Positions 23,117 through 35,977 of a stretch of DNA of 64,000 bases are shown here, in pieces. How positions within the stretch are numbered: position 1 is the stretch's first letter; each line of letters starts with the position of its first letter. The notes beneath the pieces are model-generated. The model was not told where the DNA came from. It did not search any database and saw nothing but the letters and a program-made list of their open reading frames with translations. The translations under genes and the position numbers were made by a program. The stretch is from Acanthosoma haemorrhoidale (lineage: Eukaryota; Arthropoda; Insecta; Hemiptera; Acanthosomatidae): NCBI GenBank assembly GCA_930367205.1, contig OV884015.1, forward strand, positions 3,162,001 through 3,226,000, read 5' to 3'.

Positions 23117-26100
23117 GTTAGTTTCCAAGTCGAATTTAATTTTTGAAACATAATTTCATTATTTTGCGGCAATCTCATTAATGTGCCCTAAAAAACAACG
23201 GTGACGTTTAGTTTTTATTTTTTTTAGCTGTTTAGAAAGGTTAAAATTGGGAGAGGTGTGGTGGAAATAGGATACCAACGTGTTAATAACCCTGAGATAA
23301 AATTTATGCCAGCTGGTTGGGAAGTCGCCTTGAGCTAGGTGGGCTATGGTACATTCACATGCTCTGTAATTTAGTCTGTTTAACGGAAGGCCCTCAGGCT
23401 GCATCGAGTCCATCCCCTCAAGACGTGAATATTGAGCTGGATTACTTTTTATTGCTGGGGTGAACAACAAACCACCTACAACCTGCAATCAACAGTGGAA
23501 CAGTTGTTGTCTACCCCTCGGCTGGACAGACCTATACTCACAGTCATTTATTAGTACCAATGATAGCTCCACTCATGGTCTTCCTTCTATACTTAGCTAG
23601 TCCAGCACTACATCTCCATGCCAAATTCACACTGTAGTCTTTTATCTATTTATTCTTTTTTTTCCATAGTCCCACAGTGTAGAGATCACGTTTTCTGAGC
23701 AAATCACAGAGAGGCACCTTTCATATCCAACTGAGGATTATAGCAATCTCACAACCTCTGTCTTCTCGGGCTAAGTAATTCTTTATTAAGGTATCTGAAC
23801 ATCTCGACAAACCCCTTAAAGCCCAACCGTCTTCAGATTGCTTAGATTCATTCCATGTACATCCAAGGTTATTTTATATTTTTAAAAACAGTAAAACTTC
23901 TAATCTCGATATGCTACGTATATTTGTCTTAAACCCCCATTTGTTACCTCAATTAACCTGAGATGAAATATCACTACATCAAATATCGTATGGATTTTTA
24001 GATGTGAAATAAGAGTCATTGACAATAGAACTGAAAGAATTTTAAGCCATTGACATTCCTACTATATGTACACCAAATAAACATCCCGTACAAACGTAAA
24101 ACGACTGTAATTATTAAGTAATGGCGATGGCACAGCTATAATTGACAAAGAAAATTTAACTTTCTCTAACATATTTCGAAAAATAGTTGTGGATTTTTTA
24201 TGGGAAAACCTTCTACTGGTGTTAGGAAGATAGGATATTTTCCCACAGGTGCTCCTCTTCTCCGGAAGACCATAGAACCATTTCTTCCAACATTGAGAGC
24301 TGCCTTTGAGGCCAGGAGCGACTTACCGGGGAACAAAGTCTCCGCGAAGAACAAGGAAAGCAATTCCGTTGAACAATGGACGAACTGGAGTGTTTTATGC
24401 GACATCTCGTTACCCGCTGGTCATTAAGAAAGCTGAGCACTAAAAGGTATGGGTTAGATTTAATTAGGTTGGGAGGAGGCCGAGAAGGCAGTAAATAACA
24501 CAACGGGAGGGCTAGCCATTTTATTATTGACACAGAGCTGCAACAATGTTGTAAATCCTCTGGTTGCTCTTGCTCCTGCTGTTGTTTGGCTCGTTATTTA
24601 CAACGGCAGGGAGGATGAACCTGGAGGATGGAGGAATGAAACGCCTTGTAAACATACAATCCCGGCTGTTAGTGCCTTCGGACGTAAAGGCTCGGCGCAC
24701 AGTCAGACAATGCAGGCCCTAACTCTGTAATTAGCTTCTTGGTTGAGACATTCAAGTCTCCCATCCCAGGCCCAAAAGGAACAGGACTCACTTCGTGCCC
24801 TCCCCTTCTCTCTTTTTATTATATCGTGCAGTATTCATTATTACCCTACATCCACCATTTTAATTAGCTTTAACCTGGAAACACAATTAACATGACAACA
24901 AGCAATTAGGAACATTCAACTGCAACTAGGCATGAGGTCAAACCAAGGGAAGTGCATGAGAAGGAATCTTTCAGCAGCATAAAATGTATAGCAAATATAT
25001 AAGCTAAATTATTCAAAAAGTAAACTTGGAGCCCAGCAAGCATTACAGCCATAATTTGGAAACAAGAATAAAAAAAACCTACAATGGCTATAAATATAAA
25101 TAAGGATAATTTAAAAGAGTGACGAATATGGTTTTGATGCAAACATTTAAGAGTGTTTTTTCGAATTAATTAATACAATTCTTTAATTAATGAACCTGCA
25201 TGAAAAAAATTAAGCAAGTGTTCCGAAAAAATGAAAAACGTAGTTAGACGATTAAATAGAAGCGTCACAAAACATTTTATGCCCCTCGGTCACACTGGAA
25301 GCTTTCACGTGAATAGACAAAATCACAGGAATCTTTATGAAAGAGATGTGGTAAAGACTGAGAGAGACATGGAAGACTACGACACATTATGCTAATCCTT
25401 CGATGACACAATCTATTCCAACCATCTTGGATGCATATTAATATTAATAGCGCTCTAAAGCCTTAGTCACATTCTTCTCTCTCTGCTTCCATCTACCTTT
25501 CATCATTCTATTGTCCACAATAATATACCATTCATTATCTTTCATTAAACAAATTGGAAAAAAGTTTGTTCTCTCTTTAAATGACCAATTTCCTAGGTAG
25601 ACTATTTTTATATCGACAAGCGATCAGGATCTAGGTGGAATCCATGCCTTATGATGAACCTGGCCAAGTCATATAGTAGCAATATTCCCCAAAAATAATA
25701 CGCACAATAAAGAGTTAGTGTGCTAATTACAAAGTGTCCATTCATGAAAAGCTTTTAATGTTTAGTCAATAAAAGATAAACAATCCAAAATAAACTTTTT
25801 TCGATTCATGTTCCAATCTCCTTATATAGGTTAGAACCTAACGTCTGTTTTTTGAACAATTGCTCTCACTAAAAATGAGCTTTTTAGTTAAAATTTTATA
25901 TTTCGTTCATGATTTATTTATTGTTAAGTTGATAAAAAGTAAAGATAAACTATTATTTTAGTTGTAGTTTTAATAGTTATTCATGAATTTGTTTTATGGG
26001 ATCTGAAGATAAAGTAAGGTTTTTAAGTTTTGGTTTGAAATGTGAGTATTTTTTGTTGACTGGTAGTTATTTGTAAGATAATGGTTAGTTAGCCTGGTGC

Positions 26101-26987
26101 CCATGTATGTTATACATTGTACGTCGGCCATAGAAGAGTGCAAATAAAAGAAATGAGAGATTTAGAGAGGGCTATGGAGGAAGCATTAAAATGAGGAGGT
26201 ATGAAACGATTAGCATGTAGCGGAGACTACACAAACCACGGGGGTACGCTGATAAAGCGAACAGGGCCCCAACCGTAGGAGAGATCGTAAAGATGTAGCC
26301 AGGCCTTGTGTGTATATCCGACATTGCTAACAAAAACAAAGACTCCGTCCATTCCCCTTATCTCAGCCCTGAGCTGTTTATTAGAGTATATTCGTAATGG
26401 GCGGGTATCTTTGCAAGTCCTTTTGTCTTCCCTATCTCCTTGCCCTCACTTATCCCTTCTTCCTTGCATTTGTATTATTCACCGTTGCCTTTTCTTCTCC
26501 TATTTTGTCTATGTATCCCCAGCCTTATAGTAGTTTACAACCATCTCTTACATAGATCCAACAAACCATCATTACCCTATTAAAATATCAAGCAAATTTT
26601 GGCATTATTGTCGTTGAGGACTTGTGGCTAGGCTGGCTAAAAAATTGAATGCCAGTTTTCCATCATGAGAATATTATAAATATCCGATTAGCCCGAAGAA
26701 GAAACAACCTTAATGTTGTCTAGAAATTGTCGTTGGCTAAATGCATTATTGAACTAGCAGCAATAAATAAAGGAGATATCACATTAACTAAAATATTTCC
26801 TTAAAATCCTAATCTAAAGAATCCAGATTTAACATTTAATTTTCATATTCAATGAATTATGCTATACCATTTAATAGCCTATGTAATTTTTTTTTTATTG
26901 TTCTTTAACATTGATCTGGAAGCTTTTATTTTCATTGAGCTATTTTTTTTCAATTTAAGACCCATAAAGATCTTTTTATAATTGGAT

Positions 26988-27387
26988 AATAAATAAACGA
27001 ACCGATGTCCTTTTAGACGTTTAATCAAAATACATTTGGCGAAGGTTATTCCAAATATACTTGGTTCTATAGGAGGACGGTTTTTATAATAAATAAACGA
27101 ACCGATGTCCTTTTAGACGTTTAATCAAAATACATTTGGCGAAGGTTATTCCAAATATACTTGGTTCTATAGGAGGACGGTTTTTATAATAAATAAACGA
27201 ACCGATGTCCTTTTAGACGTTTAATCAAAATACATTTGGCGAAGGTTATTCCAAATATACTTGGTTCTATAGGAGGACGGTTTTTATAATAAATAAACGA
27301 ACCGATGTCCTTTTAGACGTTTAATCAAAATACATTTGGCGAAGGTTATTCCAAATATACTTGGTTCTATATAGGAGGACGGTTTCT
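26988..27387 (+). repeat. 100-bp tandem repeat, four copies
   Basis: A unit of exactly 100 bp, marked by AAATAAACGAACCGATGTCC, starts at 26991, 27091, 27191 and 27291. By eye the copies are identical, except that the last has two extra bases (CTATATAGGAGG instead of CTATAGGAGG) near its end. Such identity implies recent expansion. It lies deep in the B-C intron, and no open frame or hairpin stands out in the unit. Confidence 0.97.
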
Positions 27388-27999
27388 AAATACGGTTTAG
27401 TAAATGTGTTCAAAATCGAGACTGACGAAAAGACCCATCTATTACATGAGATGTGAGATAACGATGGGGCACATTTGGAAATTGGGCAGAGCTGAGATGC
27501 CGTGGGCACAGCCTGACAGATTCAGACTGACGGAGATAAAAGGTGGCAGAGATCCTGATGGCTGTGGGTGTATTATCTCTTCCGATTCCTGCAGATCCTC
27601 TGATTAAGGTGGAAGTGACAAAGATTAACTAGGATGTCATATCGCCCTATATTACCTAGACCTGTCTCTGTTAAGAAACTTTCAAAAATTTCGAGGTGTC
27701 GAAAGCTGTCAAATGTCTTCTGATATATATGAGAGATTTGTTCGTTCGTTTTTTTAACTGTAGTCCTCATTGGAAATTCGCGACAAGAGAGGTTTGTGAA
27801 TAAAATTAGATATTTGTCAACGTTCCAACATAATATGAACAGTGATATTTGTAGTATATATGCTGTTTTAGCAGCCATTTGCATAAGGACCTGAGGCCTA
27901 GAGGTTACACCTGAGCCGTCAGATCATGCCGAGCTGTTGTCCATTTATGAATGTGCTCCATTTTGCTAATAATTTACAAGTTTGATCATGTCAGCCATT

Positions 28000-28330
28000 G
28001 TAGCTTCCAGCGGACCGAGTAGCTGAAAACCGTTGCCCGTTGTAGTTAATTGCTTGGACATAGGCCGTGGGATGTAGCCTTCTGCTGTTGAGCTATTGTG
28101 GACTCCGGTAGACCGGACACTTGCGGAGGGTTTTATTGTGGCCGCCGAAGGAACACTAACATAATGTAAATAAGAGCAGGCGCATACAGATTAGCGGATA
28201 TGTAAATGGGCCGTGTTGCCTCCTTCACCGATATCGTAAACACTCACGCTCTGTGTGGTCTGCCTCGTCACCTTCTCATATCGCCCTTATCGTCTTTTAT
28301 TTACACCCCGGGGCAGGAAGGGTGTCTTAT
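28000..28330. other. candidate conserved non-coding block
   Basis: About 330 bp of balanced composition with TAGTTAATTGC, TTTTATTGTGGCC, ATGTAAATAAG and AGATTAGCGG. These resemble homeodomain and forkhead cores. Nothing coding is seen. Confidence 0.3.
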
Positions 28331-30769
28331 AAATAACATAGCTCCAATAAAAAGTTCCTACCAGCACAATCCAACCATTTTGTAATGTGCATATTTATTA
28401 ACTCTTCCTCGGCTAATTCAGAGTAAGGGAGCCTTTTGTTCTTCAATGAACAAACCTCACCTGTAAACTCCTCATTTACGTAACTTTTAGTGGAAGAAAA
28501 ATTAGGATTTCGTCTGAAAATATTTTACTAAACGTTTTCAATCAACCATCTTGAGCAATAAGTATTTTTTATTTTTTTCAGAAGCCTCGTTATTTTTTCG
28601 TTTATAAATATCAATATAATAACGTAACAGACAGTAGGAAAAAGGTCATTAATTAAATTAAATCCATTCTAATATTTTAACCATTTCAATTTAATTGACT
28701 GTCATTACAATATAATTTAGTAAGTAAATAAAATATAAAATAAATAAAAATATGGTAATCACCGTGCGGGAGATGCGGCAGGTGCAGCGACCTAGCGGTG
28801 GCCGCTCGAACCAGTACCTTATCTCTCTGTTCTCATTTTAATTATTCCTCTGTTATTTTTCTATTGTCAATTTTGACCCACCAATTACAGACTAGATTTA
28901 TATATGTATTTTTTGTAAAACATACAAAGGAAATAAACATTGATTTAGTCAGATTGTGGCTTAGAATATTTTTCACAACTATTGGCGCCAAAACAATGGT
29001 GGGTTCAACCTTGCATTTTGGCTTGGATTGAATAATTTTTACATTGACTAACATAGCTAAGTACGTGAGTAGATGGGGCTTGTACAAGATTTAGTGCAAT
29101 ATTATGCTGGAAAAGTCTCGTTTTGCCTTTTCGTAAACTATAATCAGCAACTTTCGTATTTAAGACTCTTAGAGCTTCGAAACAATTACGACAATCTAGT
29201 TGACCTAAGTTCTTTTTCGTGAAAAAAAAATTATTTTTCGTACCTTGAGACATTATAAATGATGGGTTTTATTAAATAATGTAAACTACATAAATAATAT
29301 AATAGAGGTAGAGCTTTTTAACCTGAGATTAAGTTAGCTCATTTTTTCGCCGAACAGCTGGTTCGGTAGCATTACTGCCCTAATATTACCGATCGGCAAA
29401 GTGCGGTAAAGATTGCCACAGATGGGGTAGCGCCTACAGTTTCGCTTCCTCCATACTATTGCCAACGTCAAAAATAATATTAATTTAGTCCATTGATTGC
29501 TGGATGATCGATGGTGAAGCTATTATCTTGACCAAATGTCGTTTGTTCTCTTCGAAAAATGTATTTTGCGCAATAGTCTTCGATGTGTCTTTAAACATTG
29601 GAAAAAAATCAAAAATTTAACTCTGAGATATATTCTGAGCTTTGACTAGAGAACTTTTAAAACTAGGAAAAGTGATTTTGAGACTAATTTTAGGTGACAG
29701 GATCTATAAATTGCAGTTGGGGCAGAAAGAAACCGACAAAATTATGAAGTGTGTACCATTTTCATATGCAGTGATGATGTGCAGTTTGTAGCCGAAGTCT
29801 CCTCACCCAATAGAAGAGAACCATTAAACTCTGATTTACTTCCATGTGCTTTCTCTTAACCAATTACGGCACCGACTCGTGTTTACAAGTTTTTTTTTCT
29901 GTTTATTTATTTAGTTTTCTGGATTCTCATACATTCCCTGACAAATTTACGAGCTACTTTTATACCCCACACGGAAATTTTATACCTTTTCGTCCCCGGC
30001 TTCATGAGTAGAGATTCCTTAAAGGATTTCTGCAGTTTCATGTAAGTACCTTCATGCTTCGTTTACTCCTAAAGCCTTAAATAACTACAAGGTAACCCGC
30101 GGCGATTCCATGAGAAACTAAGGTCATTTGGTTTTTCACATTACATCAAATATTAATTAATTACCTTATATATATTTAGCATTATACTTATACTGAATTA
30201 CTGTCTTAACTATCATTTTTTTTTTCTTAGCTCCTTATTAATTTTATATAAATTTTAACGAAATATAGATTCTACATTAAATTTATTAAAAAAATTGCAT
30301 TTCTTGCTTATTATATTTACTGTAGCGTAGTCACATTTTTAGTGCGTGTATATAATATTTTTCGGTAACAATCTATGTACATAGTAAAATGTTTTGTTGC
30401 TTACAATTACTAATAACTACAATGCCGGTCGGCAAGCTGTACTTTTAATTGAAGCTTTAACCACTGAATTCATTTAAAATTAATCGCCAAAGTTATTGTG
30501 GAAAACTTGAAATCTTAGTTATTCTGAAATATTTATCTTTAGTTCATTTAGCTAGAGGCACTAGTCGTATAAATAATTTGAAATATATCAAAGCTTTTAT
30601 AAAAGTGAAAAAATATCAGGATATTGCTCACCGCCTTAATGCCAAATACCTGTGGTTATTCCATGTTAATAATTTGTAGTGACATGTATGGAACATTGAA
30701 AACACTATGGTTACATGGCCCTATTGTGGTCACATTGATTGTAGCGAGATGTTCAGTGATGAAGGTGAT

Positions 30770-31100
30770 GTTGGAAGGGACCAATCGTGGCCTTCCAACT
30801 TGGAAGACGGAGGGAAGTTTGGACTCCCTTAACTGAATACGGAATGAGCGAGCAAGTATTTGCTCCACAGCTGCTAATCCACGGAACCATTAGGGAGGTG
30901 GAGAATAGGCCATTACCATAGCGGGGACATAAATCCAAGAAGGGATTATTAAAGTTGTAGAGGGAGATCTCAGGTGGGCCCAAGCACTTCTGATTGCTCC
31001 GGATCTGAGCGAACAGGGAACGGAAAAAATGAAGAAATTGGTTCTCGGTGGTGGCCGGTTAATGGGAAAGATAAAAGATGTATAAGGGGGCTGCCTCAAA
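30770..31100. other. candidate conserved non-coding block
   Basis: Balanced sequence containing GGGATTATTAAAG (an Otx/K50-type GGATTA core), GCTAATCCACGG and CCATTAGGG. Short frames are open on both strands, and I read them as chance. Confidence 0.3.
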
Positions 31101-31254
31101 ATTACTTTAAAGTGTTTCTCACCGCTCGAGATATACGGCCATAAAGAGAAGCGAGTAAAAAAAGAAGAGCAAAGAATTAGGGAAGAAGTAAATAGATAAT
31201 GTGATTGCTGTTGGGAAAACCCTCATTGTTATCTGCTCCCTCGGGAGGCTGAAG

Positions 31255-31375
31255 GGCACCTGTTACTTTTAATGTCCCACAGCAGTTGTAATGTCTCCCA
31301 TTTCTGCACCCGCAGCACGAGAAATATTAGTCAATTGGCCCATTGCCACCAATTGCATTCTACCAAGGCAATGCT
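31255..31375. other. non-coding block with overlapping inverted repeats
   Basis: CAATTGG (31332-31338) mirrors CCAATTG (31349-31355), and CATTGCC (31341-31347) mirrors GGCAATG (31367-31373). The two stems overlap and exclude each other if formed in RNA; as DNA they are clustered E-box/CCAAT-like and Sox-like sites. Confidence 0.35.
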
Positions 31376-33329
31376 TAATATTTTATCTTCTTTTTTTTCT
31401 GTCATGACCCTCCTTCTTCGGGGCCTTCTTGCGAGGAGTAACTTTTCCCTACTTTTTACTCGCTTTCATTGTCTAATTTGGTTTGTACGAGGCCATCTCC
31501 GTAGCTAACGACATGGTCTTTGAGGGCTGGGGGACTGGCCGGGGTTCATTCACTCATAAATAAGTAGCTTCTTGAGTGAACAGCCTGCTACCACGGACAC
31601 GTTTTACTTTCGCCCTTGAATAAATGCTACATAGAAAAAAAACTTCACCTCTCATGTTAATAAGAAATGCCAGGTAGATGTAGAATCCCTTCACCAGAAG
31701 CCATCAGTTTCTTTAGGACAAAAGTAAGTGAATCAATTCTCACAGTTGACTACCATTATTCTCTAAGAACGATGGAAAATAAATAAGTTAATTCGTTGAC
31801 ACTAGACCACTCATACTCTTTGAATTAACCCCATTAGCTAGTAATATATTTTTGTGTACATTGTTTAAATATAGTATGAATACAAATTATGACAGATTAT
31901 AATTCCAAATATAATCACACTGTTGAGAAATAAAAATAAATAGAGGCTCGCTGCAATGTTTTAGTTAATGACAGACATTTAGTTAAAAAACACTAATGGA
32001 ACACTAATGGGAGCCGAGTGTAATTGCGACTGCTCCCAAATGAGGAATGGTAAATTAGTTAGGTCCCAGGTAGAGTATATTATAGAATCCTCCGGAGTAA
32101 GAGCGAGGAGAGACTTTTTAATTATAGAGAGTATTTGGTGGAAGCAGTCGGTCGTGGGTCACGAATGATGAGGAAGCGAGCATTCCACGATGAAGGTCCG
32201 CATCGGGTGTTCAACCCATCAACTGATCCATTTCCACTCAGCCCTGCTTCTTAATAACCACTCATTGTCATATCTTCCTATCTTTTATTCAACATTAGCC
32301 AATTCCCTATTTATTTATGCGAACTTACATTACCTATGAAATGTATTTTCTCTATATTACCGCACACATATCCAGATTCTGCGCGGAATAATACTTTAGG
32401 CAAATCACTACTCGGTGATTTTAACCTAAAAGCCTTAATGCTGGAAAATTAAACCTACTGTGATATGTTTGTGATTTATTTTGCATAACCCTCCTCCATC
32501 TACCTCAAGGGACTAAAGTGCTAAATCCGAACCTTAAAATGTCAAACGACCTCTCAGCTGTTATTTTAGACAGGCCGAAACTTAGACAAACGTATCCAAC
32601 ATTTTATCCTCACTTTTTTAATGAATTAATATTTGTTAGTTATTTTTTTCGTCATTTCGTGCTAAATAGAAATGTAAAGAATGTCCTTTCGTTTAGATTT
32701 TTTAATTAAAAGTTTACTTTTAGGTTATTCCAATTTTCTGAAGCAATCTCCTCCCCTATTAAATCTGCAAGAGTTAACAACTTAACAGGGAAATCTGCTC
32801 AAGATGGCATCTAGCCCCAAATAAATTATTGTCATCCTATGATATTGGCACTCGAAAATCCCTCTTCTGGGCTCAAGCTACTCAACGGTAAGGAGGCTGC
32901 ATCAAACAGGTTCATGTAGAATCAAATAGAAAGATGATTTAGTGTAGCTTCATTGCTGCATGTAAGAATATGTCATCGCAGTGCGATTATTTCCCGTGCT
33001 TCATATTAAATTATTAAAAAAGGTAGAATATCTTGAATATTATTTTCTTTCTGAGCCTGTATTAAAACCTGCTAATAGATCGTTTATTCAACAGTTAGCT
33101 AAGAAAACCTTCGTTCCAACTCGAAGTAGTTTAGAATGTGATGAAACGACATTTCTGCCTGGAGGAGAACATAAGAGCATGAAATCTGAAATATTCCAGA
33201 CAAGAATAACTTTAAGGTTTCTCTGAAGCGAGTGGCTGACTAAACCTCTTATTGTATTAGTATATCTGATAAGGGAAGTTGGAGACTGTTTCGTTAAGCG
33301 ATTAATTTAAACGTTGGATACACATATCA

Positions 33330-33560
33330 TCAGCATATTCATAAGTAGCCGAAGTGCCGAGGGTGCATACGGAGGGTAAGAACACCAAGGTGGGGTGGGT
33401 TCAACGCCCGAGGCCATTCCGTATTTGCATAGGAGTGCTGCGATGGGAGTCAGGATATAGCAGCAAAGTCCAGCACCTCGGGGTTGTTTCTGGGGTGCTG
33501 CCACTTGCGGATCCAATTAGCTATGTCTGGCAAGGCTCAAGTAGCAGATTTAGTCATCTG
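33330..33560. other. candidate non-coding block with POU octamer
   Basis: A GC-richer block, open in short frames on both strands. It contains an exact ATTTGCAT octamer (33423-33430), CCAATTAGC, and CTGCCACTTGCGG, which faintly resembles an insulator (CTCF) core. Confidence 0.3.
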
Positions 33561-35578
33561 TAAACTAAGCATATTTGGAAGCATTTTCATTTAATGGTTG
33601 AAAATGGCTTTGATGCGCTAAATCCATCGTTAGGTGCGCTGCATATGAAGCAGGAAAGCGGAGGTAAAGACTCAAGTTACGGAGAAATGGTGTCAAAGTG
33701 GAAGAAGTACCCTAGAAAATTGAGGCTTGTGGACTGAGCAAGCAACTAGTAGGGAGAACCATACCATCTTCCTAGTTGTCAAAAGGATTTAATATATGAA
33801 CTAAAGGTACGGCTATTCTGTCATATAACGTTTGCTTCCAACTATTGAACTTAAATAAATTATGCTTGAGGAGTACAATTAACCTCGCTGCACATGACTA
33901 CCTTGTCAGTTAATTCTAGCAGTCATTATTTTGTGTACCTAACCACCATTTACTAACAATTTCCTCAGCTAGCCTGCTAGGCCATAGATCATTATCCAAA
34001 TGAGAAAATAACATCAACTATTAAAATTTCGACTAACGGTAATTTTAAATGTACTCAATGTTGCCTACCTCCTTTTTTTTAATGAGTAAAAAAACTAAAA
34101 GATGTGCCAAAAAGATAAAGAAACAATCTGCTAACCAGTATCGCTCCAAGAATAGAGATCTAGAAGGAAATGAGTTGAATTGCCTACTAACAATGCTCGC
34201 TCCATGATCCATATCATTTCCAATTTGAGGCTTATAAATGAATCCGAAAGTCAATGCTCGGAAGTGATTCTACTTTTCCGCCTGGTTTACTCCTACCCCG
34301 AGTACGCTCAGTCTTAAGGTCACTATGTTGTCGATGACGAAGGGGCCAAAGCCCCTCGAATTAACGGAGGTGAGGAGGGAACATTTTTAAACTAAACGCT
34401 GATACTCGTAAATCACATTTTACATTATCCTGTTACTTAAAATTTAGAGGAAATTGTTCGCAAGTTTTCTTAATAAAACCAATTTTTCCTTATGTTCTAT
34501 TATGGCGTATTAGATTCGAACATTACTCAAGATCACTTTAACTTTGTGTTTAAGAATAACAACGTATTAGTAGATAGAAACGTAGACATTCTTTATTGTT
34601 AACCTTGATTCAAAAAGTTAAACAAAATAAACATTTAAAGGAATACATGTACATTTATAAAAATTTGATCGGACGCACATACCTTACGAAAATAAACATG
34701 AAACTGGTTCTGGAAGAAATTTATAACAAAACAAATCTTCTAATTAGTATGTAGAATTCAGCTTTTTGCATACATAAATTGCATTATGTACGTAAAACCT
34801 TCAAGACTACCTAAGTATCAAGTTATGTCTTTGTTTCTTGCTTTCATTTCTTCGAAACATTGCACTTTCTTCCATTTGTCTGATTATTCTAACTGTTATT
34901 TGAATTTGCAAATATAATGTACTAAACTTTCTTTATTTCTACCGTGCTAACGACAATGAGGCCGCTAACAAAGATGGCCGTTTGATGGAGATTTTGACGA
35001 ATAAAATGAATCATTGTGAGTAGTAAGTTTTCTAATTTGTTAAAAAACTAAATGGAAATAGTCTATGATTATCCATTAATGGGCTAGATGAGGGTTGTGT
35101 AGGAAGACAGGCACACTAATAATTGAAACACTAACTAACCCATCCCAGGCTCAAACATTCATCTGCCCATATCCTGCAGACGTTATAGCTGTGGATTATG
35201 AGGTCATGGTCGTGGACTCGACCCATATAGCTCCCTAAGGAAACTGTGAGGCCCTTATTGTCCCTTCGCCTTCACTATCCAAGCTCCCTCTGTCGGCTAA
35301 CGTTCCTGGCATCAGGGAGGACACCAGAGAGGGGGGATGTAGACGGTGCCAAGTGATTCAATTATTTATCATACCATCCCGCGTTGTCAATAAACGAAAC
35401 AAATAGCAAAACATTGAACAATACCTATGTTACATATGTTTTCGGTTGGCTCCCTAACCATTTTGTCGTACCACGTGTGAAACGGCCATAGGTGCAATAT
35501 AGCACGTTAAATGATGAACAATTTGTAAGCTGTGAGTTGAGACAGTTTGTAAGTGTGAGATAAACTAGCGATAAAATA

Positions 35579-35977
35579 ATGGTTTTTATATTATTATATA
35601 TTTGTGTCTTTAATTATTTTCCCATATTTGATAACCGAAATCCTGATGGAGCGAGACAGGGAGATGTTAAAACCGTTCTGACAAATCTGCGATGGTTACG
35701 CGAGGCCGCGTACGCATCCCATCCATCAACGTGGGAACTCGCTCTATCGGCCAATGTGCTTCTCTTCGGATGTGATTCGATCCCACAATATGAATTATTC
35801 AAATCATTGAATAATGGTCTTCAGGGATCACAATACACAATGAAGGGAGCTGTAATTACCCTATCATGGCATTCGTTTCCCACGTCGTTTATTGCTCACT
35901 TGTGCCATGTATGTTCCTGCATACTACCCGCAGTATTTTCCACACCTTCCTGCAACAAATTTCAAAATCATAAATGA
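35579..35977 (+). other. 132-codon open frame, unrecognised
   Basis: This frame is longer than most in the window. Its middle (DNRNPDGARQGDVKTVLTNL, then RWLREAAYASHPSTWELALS) has a balanced amino-acid mix. The N-terminus (VFILLYICVFNYF) is translated AT-rich DNA. I recognise no family and see no promoter or clear splice sites. The antisense strand is open over part of the same stretch. A conserved non-coding element with a chance frame is the simpler reading. Confidence 0.12.

Noticed and set aside
24166..24427. Open frames on both strands, with a GTAAGT donor-like site on the minus strand near 24326
   Set aside because: No matching acceptor or recognisable protein, and both strands are equally open, so no direction is favoured.
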